Positions 62,613 to 64,000 of a stretch of DNA of 64,000 nucleotides are shown one piece after another. This DNA is from an uncultured Bacteroidales bacterium (lineage in GTDB: Bacteria > Bacteroidota > Bacteroidia > Bacteroidales > UBA4417). Below the pieces are notes generated by a model. The model saw only the letters and a list, made by a program, of their open reading frames with translations, was not told where the DNA came from and searched no databases. The translations under genes and the position numbers were made by a program. Each line of letters opens with the position of its first letter. Position 1 is the stretch's first letter. The stretch lies in the NCBI GenBank assembly GCA_903879715.1, contig CAIRMR010000030.1:30724-94723 (forward strand), in the 5' to 3' direction.

Positions 62613-63587
62613 CTATTTGAAAACAGCGCTCTTCTGGTTAAGCAGATTCAGATCTTCATCGGCAAGGCGGAAGGTCATCGTGCCCGTATTCTGTGTTGCA
62701 TGTGATTCCTTTGTTGCTCCAGGGATTGCAAACACGGTTTCGCCATGGAAATTGATCAGCCAGTTTAGCGCAACCTGCGAAGTGGAAACGTTATATTTGG
62801 TGGCAAGCTCCTGTATAGTCTTTATCAGTGGCCTGCTTTTTCCCAATCCGACCGGCTTAAACTGCGAACTATATTTGCGCATGCCGATATTTTTCAAAAG
62901 TTCCGGGTTTTCGTGGAATTTTCCGGTTACCAAACCCTGGGCCAGCGGCGAGTAAGCGATGATGGAAATCCCAAGTTCTTTAGCAGTTTGAAGGATTCCG
63001 TTTGATTCTATTTTCCTGTCGAGGAGGTTGTACCTCACCTGGTTTGAAACCAACGTAATGCCGTTTTTTTGCAAAGCTTCCCAGGCGGATCGCATTTGCG
63101 CAGCCGAAAAATTACTCACGCCTACATTCCGTATTTTTTGCTCTTTTACCAGCTCTGCCATTGCATCCATTTCGGATTTTACAGTTGAGAATCCCCAGGG
63201 CTGGTGAACCTGGTAAAGATCAATCGGGAACGGATTAAGCGCGTCAATCCGCTTATCAATGGTTTTAATGATACTTGAAGCGGCGCGGAACATCGGCCAC
63301 CATTTGGTAGCGATCATTATTTCACCTGGCTTTTCCCCGTTGTCGGTGAGCGCTTTTGAAAGAGCTTTCTCCGAAGCACCGTTGCCATAAATCTCAGCAG
63401 TATCAAACCAGTTAATTCCGCCATCGAGACTTGTTTTTACAATACTGTCTACCAGGTTATCTTCCAGCGTAGGCCAGAATTTTCCAGCCATATTACTTTG
63501 TTTGCTGAATTGCCAGCAGCCAAGGCCGATAGGAGTAATCATTAGATCTGATTTTCCAAGGGATCGGAGGGGAGTGATATTTTTCAT
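62613..63587 (-). CDS. Aldo/keto reductase
   Basis: A 324-residue aldo/keto reductase of a different subfamily from its neighbour: WFDTAEIYGNGASE with Asp and Tyr, MIATKWWPMFR with Lys, and LYQVHQPWGFST with His, then SPLAQGLVTGKF and the cofactor block FAIPGATKESHATQN. It starts LGKSDLMITPIGLGCWQFSK. It probably acts on sugar- or aldehyde-type carbonyls; substrate unknown. It ends 68 bases from the convergent reductase gene. Being adjacent could be coincidence or local duplication; the two differ clearly. Confidence 0.88.
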   Translation of the reverse strand: MKNITPLRSLGKSDLMITPIGLGCWQFSKQSNMAGKFWPTLEDNLVDSIVKTSLDGGINWFDTAEIYGNGASEKALSKALTDNGEKPGEIMIATKWWPMFRAASSIIKTIDKRIDALNPFPIDLYQVHQPWGFSTVKSEMDAMAELVKEQKIRNVGVSNFSAAQMRSAWEALQKNGITLVSNQVRYNLLDRKIESNGILQTAKELGISIIAYSPLAQGLVTGKFHENPELLKNIGMRKYSSQFKPVGLGKSRPLIKTIQELATKYNVSTSQVALNWLINFHGETVFAIPGATKESHATQNTGTMTFRLADEDLNLLNQKSAVFK

Positions 63588-63712
63588 ACTAGTATTTCGG
63601 GGATTAAAAGTGCAAAGGTGGTGTTTATTTGGCTTAAGCGGGACCGCCGCTTTTCATTCAAACTGAAAACAAAAAAATCCTGCCCCGGAATAAACCGGAT
63701 AATAGTTCTTTT

Positions 63713-64000
63713 TTAAAACTTCGAAGTGTTTTTTAGCCTGTTTGCCTCATAACCTATGAGGATATACTCTTTTAAATTGAAGTATTTCCAGTCAAAAAAC
63801 TTTCGCAAAATAATGCTTAACAATGGATAGAACTGTTTTCGCTCAGGCTCTAAGCTATTTAAAATTGAATAATAAACATTAAACACAAAACCACAACTAT
63901 CCGAAAGTTTGAAATAAAAAGGTGCTTGAGAATCGCATAAATTAGTAGTCGCAAAACAAAACAAAAAATATGCGACTCTACAAGCGATCCAAAAATACAG
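63713..64000 (-). CDS. Possible partial gene cut by the window end
   Basis: A minus-strand frame with no stop from the right edge to 63713. The first visible ATG-independent start is a TTG at 63964, but the frame is open for another 12 codons to the edge, so the gene may begin outside. Its end is lysine and aromatic rich (FFDWKYFNLKEYILIGYEAN). No family recognised. The gap 63588-63712 upstream of the reductase holds no gene. Coding status is uncertain. Confidence 0.3.
   Translation of the reverse strand: MYFWIACRVAYFLFCFATTNLCDSQAPFYFKLSDSCGFVFNVYYSILNSLEPERKQFYPLLSIILRKFFDWKYFNLKEYILIGYEANRLKNTSKF

Overview
This window looks like the chromosome of a member of the Bacteroidota (probably Bacteroidales or a related order, possibly an environmental or uncultured lineage). 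Most gene starts have the class-typical -7 box TAnnTTTG, often with a TTG about 20 bases upstream, and Shine-Dalgarno sequences are rare. The gene content fits too: a 2019-residue alpha-2-macroglobulin, a DUF5686 outer-surface protein with a carboxypeptidase-like N-terminal domain, TonB proteins with C-terminal GGG..EEALR..PGRQNGK blocks, a Wza/Wzc pair with a tyrosine tail, and TopA with C-terminal repeats instead of zinc fingers.

Positions 1-39476 are host chromosome. In order: tadA, a small Fe-S protein, DUF3108, a glucosaminidase, the macroglobulin, DUF5686, aspS, a broken GIY-YIG endonuclease gene between two blocks of GC-rich repeats, queA, an NCS2 nucleobase permease, sdaA, ispD, a glycosyltransferase plus flippase-like pair, ruvC, an arginase-fold protein with three metal ligands replaced, topA, miaB, wza-wzc, a 1078-residue HcnABC-like redox fusion, an EFR1 flavodoxin-ferredoxin membrane protein, tonB, an ECF sigma factor, and an overlapping gene that joins an anti-sigma zinc motif, one membrane helix and a TonB C-terminal domain. 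Intergenic spaces hold several families of palindromic or direct repeats; in two places these repeats have become the C-terminus of a neighbouring protein (ispD and the EFR1 gene).

Positions 39488-59321 are an integrated mobile element of about 19.8 kb. It is bounded by 52-base direct repeats (one mismatch) that match the 3' half of a tRNA-Asn(GTT), each followed by a hairpin terminator. No complete tRNA is present at either end. A tyrosine integrase gene lies just inside the right end, with a palindromic operator at its promoter; a copy of that motif lies at the left end. The element carries small helix-turn-helix proteins at both ends, a VRR-NUC-like nuclease, unknown proteins, small secreted proteins, a DUF2569 membrane protein, a HAD-like protein without its nucleophile, and a complete type I restriction-modification operon (hsdM, a YhcG/DUF1016 nuclease, hsdS, hsdR) followed by a membrane protein and a YD-repeat lipoprotein. 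It has no phage structural or conjugation genes, so it looks like a defence-carrying integrative island.

Positions 59322-64000 return to host sequence: a YtrA-type GntR regulator and slipin operon with a visible self-operator, an untracked 36-residue membrane peptide, two convergent aldo/keto reductases, and an open frame cut by the window end.
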